DNA of 64,000 nt from NCBI GenBank assembly GCA_035048815.1, contig JAUCBN010000055.1:11018501-11082500 (forward strand), read 5' to 3'. The DNA comes from Abelmoschus esculentus (lineage: Eukaryota; Streptophyta; Magnoliopsida; Malvales; Malvaceae). A program made the position numbers and the translations under genes. The notes beneath the pieces were generated by a model. It searched no databases, was not told the origin of the DNA, and worked only from the letters and a program-made list of their open reading frames with translations. Positions 61,745-64,000 of the stretch are shown piece by piece (the first letter of the stretch is position 1; every line of letters starts with the position of its first letter).

Positions 61745-62430
61745 TCAGAGATTTAAACAGCGATTCGTAATCGTAATAACGATAGTTATATAATAATTTT
61801 TATATTGTTCGAAATTACGATATCTATAATTGTTATGTCTATAATTTTTTTAAAGAAATTTACAAGTGTGATACCATAATAATATCCGTTATGTCCTCAA
61901 CTGTGATAAACACGACACGACCATAATTGAAATTTAGATCCTTGTACGAGAATGTGATTATTAGACCCTTTTTTTTCTTTTCTCTTACCAATAATGATTG
62001 ATGTTAATGATCCATCGTAACGATTTTAATGTTATCGCGACACAATGAAGGAACCACATTATAATTTTTATGGTACAAAACTGTCACGTAATCTTGAATA
62101 TATCATATATTGCGTCACAACACCGCATCACCACAATAAAACATCGAAAAATGATCCAAAATATAAATCTCTATAAATAAAATACTTTCATGATTCATTT
62201 GTAAGTTTATTATCTCGTAGTTTAACTACAAATAATAATAAAATTAGTGAATTATCTCAAGGTTCTCATTCCTACCAACTAAATATATATTATACTACAC
62301 AAGGTTCTCAAGGTCGCAAAATGTGCATATAAACAATATTTTAAAAAAATTATAGATTTTTAGAAATAAATCACGACCGTATCAATCGTTATGCGTTACG
62401 TAACGTCTGTAGTGCCCGCAACTGCAACTA
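61745..62430 (-). repeat. Second, uninterrupted copy of the dispersed repeat
   Basis: Reversed, this matches both the segment left of the LTR element (31639-31938) and the segment right of it (42228-42345) in one piece. Words shared include CATAACGATTGAT, CATTTGTAGTT, TTTTATTGTGGTGATGCGGTG-type sequence and CAGTTTTGTACCATAAAAAT. It serves as an empty-site reference for the LTR insertion. No coding frame is present. Confidence 0.65.
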
Positions 62431-62513
62431 CGACCGAGACCCCATTGAGTTTCTCCTCAGCTACTTGCAAGAACTTGGACTTTGTAAGAGAAAGTGAATG
62501 ATCCATGCTGGTT

Positions 62514-62945
62514 TTAGCAACAAGAAGCATCCTCCAATGGAGTCAGTGGAGGAGTCAAAAATGGAGGTGAAGCCAGTGGAGTTAGATATGGGGTTTCAAC
62601 ACAAAAACCCACATCACTCAAGCTCCTCCCTTTCTTTGATTTAGCTTCCTCAGACTCCAAATCCTCCTTTGTTTCTTCAACAATGGTGAACAAGGACCTT
62701 GGTGGATCATCATCATCATCACCATCATCACCACCATCATCATCATCATCATCATAGGGCTTGAAGAACAACTCTTTGTTTGATTGCAGATGCTGAAGCT
62801 GCTGAGATTGTTGCTGTTGGATTTCCTGTGCATTCAAACCTGATTTCTTCCACCATAACAAGTAATACAACTCAGCAATCAATGCCAAGAACAGAACAAC
62901 AAAAACTATGCTCAGACAAAATCCTACACTGCTCAAAGATTTCAT
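62514..62945 (-). CDS. Small single-pass membrane protein with Asp-rich tract
   Basis: Intronless, 143 residues from MKSLSSVGFCLSIVF. An alternative in-frame ATG six codons upstream (62963) is possible, but the MKS start places the membrane helix at the usual distance. Features: an N-terminal hydrophobic helix (about 5-28) ending in AELYYLLWWKK, a Gln-rich segment, a tract of Asp broken by Gly (about 55-72), RSLFTIVEETKEDLESE, then GRSLSDVGFCVETPYLTP and a Pro/Thr-rich C-terminus ending in CC. The AELYYLLWWKK, SLFTI-EETKEDLES and ETPYLTP-SP blocks occur in a small plant family of unknown function. It is probably anchored with its acidic tail in the cytosol. Role unknown. Confidence 0.8.
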   Translation of the reverse strand: MKSLSSVGFCLSIVFVVLFLALIAELYYLLWWKKSGLNAQEIQQQQSQQLQHLQSNKELFFKPYDDDDDDGGDDGDDDDDPPRSLFTIVEETKEDLESEEAKSKKGRSLSDVGFCVETPYLTPLASPPFLTPPLTPLEDASCC

Positions 62946-64000
62946 TTCTCTCACTAAAAACACCCTGTCATCAGTTCAAGAACACTAAAAACAAAGAAAA
63001 AACAAGGATTAATGAGATGTTTGAATCAAAAAACAAGAACCCAGAGAAGTAAAGTGATGAACTTTGACCATAAAAGTTGAAACATCCCCACCCCAAAGTG
63101 AGTTATATGATTATTAGAGCTCTCTTTCTTTCTTAAAGCATTAGAAATTGTACACTTCTGCAGCTTTTACTAGCAAAACTAATAGTGTTGCCTAAAACCT
63201 TTTTGCTAAAATAAATAAATAAATAAATGTAAAAATGGGTATTTGTCTCTGAAAATCACACTATTTTAATCATTAAGCATGATTATGAATAAAGGTTTTT
63301 TTGTGTGTGTGTGTTCCAAAACAATGGAAGTGTTAGAAAATAAAGGGTAAAATGCACTAAATTGTGAAATAATGGTTGTTTTAATGAAAAATAGGGATGG
63401 GTATTTTATTTAATCGGGTCGGGTTTCGACTTGATCCAAACTGATCGAGTTAGATTTTTAATATAAAAAATGGGTTTGAATCGGATTAGTTTTTTTATCA
63501 AGGGAGAAATCGAGTTCGAGTTTAAGATGTAAAATATCTAACTCAATCATGTCTAATTATGTTTTTTTTCTTAAAAATTTGTAGGAATATTTATAATAAT
63601 ACATCTCTCTCTATTTTTATAATTAGGTCCTTAAGTTAATTTTTTATTTATAATTTAGTCACTAAAATTATATTTTTTATGATTAAGTCTCTAAAATTAT
63701 TTTTTCTATAGGTCAGATCAGATTGAATCAAAATTGGGTTTAAAATATTTATTTTTAGATCGAATCGGAATGAGATTTAAAATATTTACTTTTAGGTTAG
63801 GTCCAGAAAAACTCAACCAGACCTGTTCTCGTATCTACACAAAAATTAACATTTATAAGAAATAGAAAGATAAAAATATTAAAGAGAGATAAAATTCAAC
63901 ATGTTTTCGATTGGTTACGATATAAATAATATATAATATGAATTATTATTTGATATATTAATAGTGATTTTCGCTTTTCTTTCTTTACAAACAATCTTAA
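62946..64000. other. Upstream region and AT-rich DNA to the window end
   Basis: The promoter and leader of the small membrane protein gene occupy roughly the first 200 bases. After 63390 there are repeat-like words (ATCGGGTCGGGTTTCG, GATCGAATCGGA) in AT-rich DNA. No gene is supported. Confidence 0.5.

Overview
The window is nuclear DNA of a eudicot plant. The protein-coding genes are split by many GT-AG introns, the intergenic DNA is very AT-rich, and plant transposable elements are abundant. The coding sequences look like those of Malvaceae, and Gossypium (cotton) is my best guess, but that rests on overall resemblance and not on a diagnostic marker.

Layout, left to right. At 1-2501 (+) lies the 3' part of a domesticated PIF/Harbinger transposase gene (ALP1-like). 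An AT-rich gap carries a complete hAT-type MITE (4229-4777). At 6113-6610 (+) is an intronless C2H2 zinc-finger repressor of the ZAT11 type. At 7820-8740 (-) is a decayed piece of the 2-oxoglutarate dehydrogenase E1 gene. A nested foldback element with a Stowaway-like MITE in one arm occupies 9222-10910. At 14245-23348 (+) is a 17-exon gene for a conserved plant protein of 1220 residues (At3g12590-like). At 26031-30750 (+) is ELP1, the Elongator scaffold subunit, complete except for one missing base in exon 2 that stops the frame after 89 codons.

A 10.3-kb LTR element (31939-42222) follows. It has nearly identical 1.96-kb LTRs, a 5-bp target duplication (GTTAC) and no gag-pol coding capacity, so it is a LARD-type non-autonomous retrotransposon. 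It sits inside an older dispersed repeat, and another copy of that repeat lies inverted at 61745-62430. Inside the element is an array of 20 hairpin units. Their loops are nearly constant, while the stems change sequence on both sides in a matched way.

To the right come a cytosolic UDP-glucuronate decarboxylase (UXS3/5/6 type, 42888-44938, -), a 2178-bp solo LTR with target duplication TACCT (46850-49027), and a pair of LRR receptor kinase copies. One copy is an extreme deletion derivative (49722-50780, -); the other is an intact 1023-residue subfamily XII non-RD receptor kinase (51601-54764, -). A Ty1/copia integrase relic (55448-55925), a 9-exon gene for a split-barrel/DUF2470 protein (56206-59393, -) and a small membrane protein with an Asp-rich tract (62514-62945, -) complete the window.

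The genes do not form one pathway. The recurring theme is repeat-driven genome change: domesticated and decayed transposons, gene fragments, deletion between short direct repeats, and LTR elements that contain unusual palindromic or hairpin repeats. All exon boundaries were derived by hand from reading frame, GT-AG sites and remembered family sequences; no search or alignment program was run.
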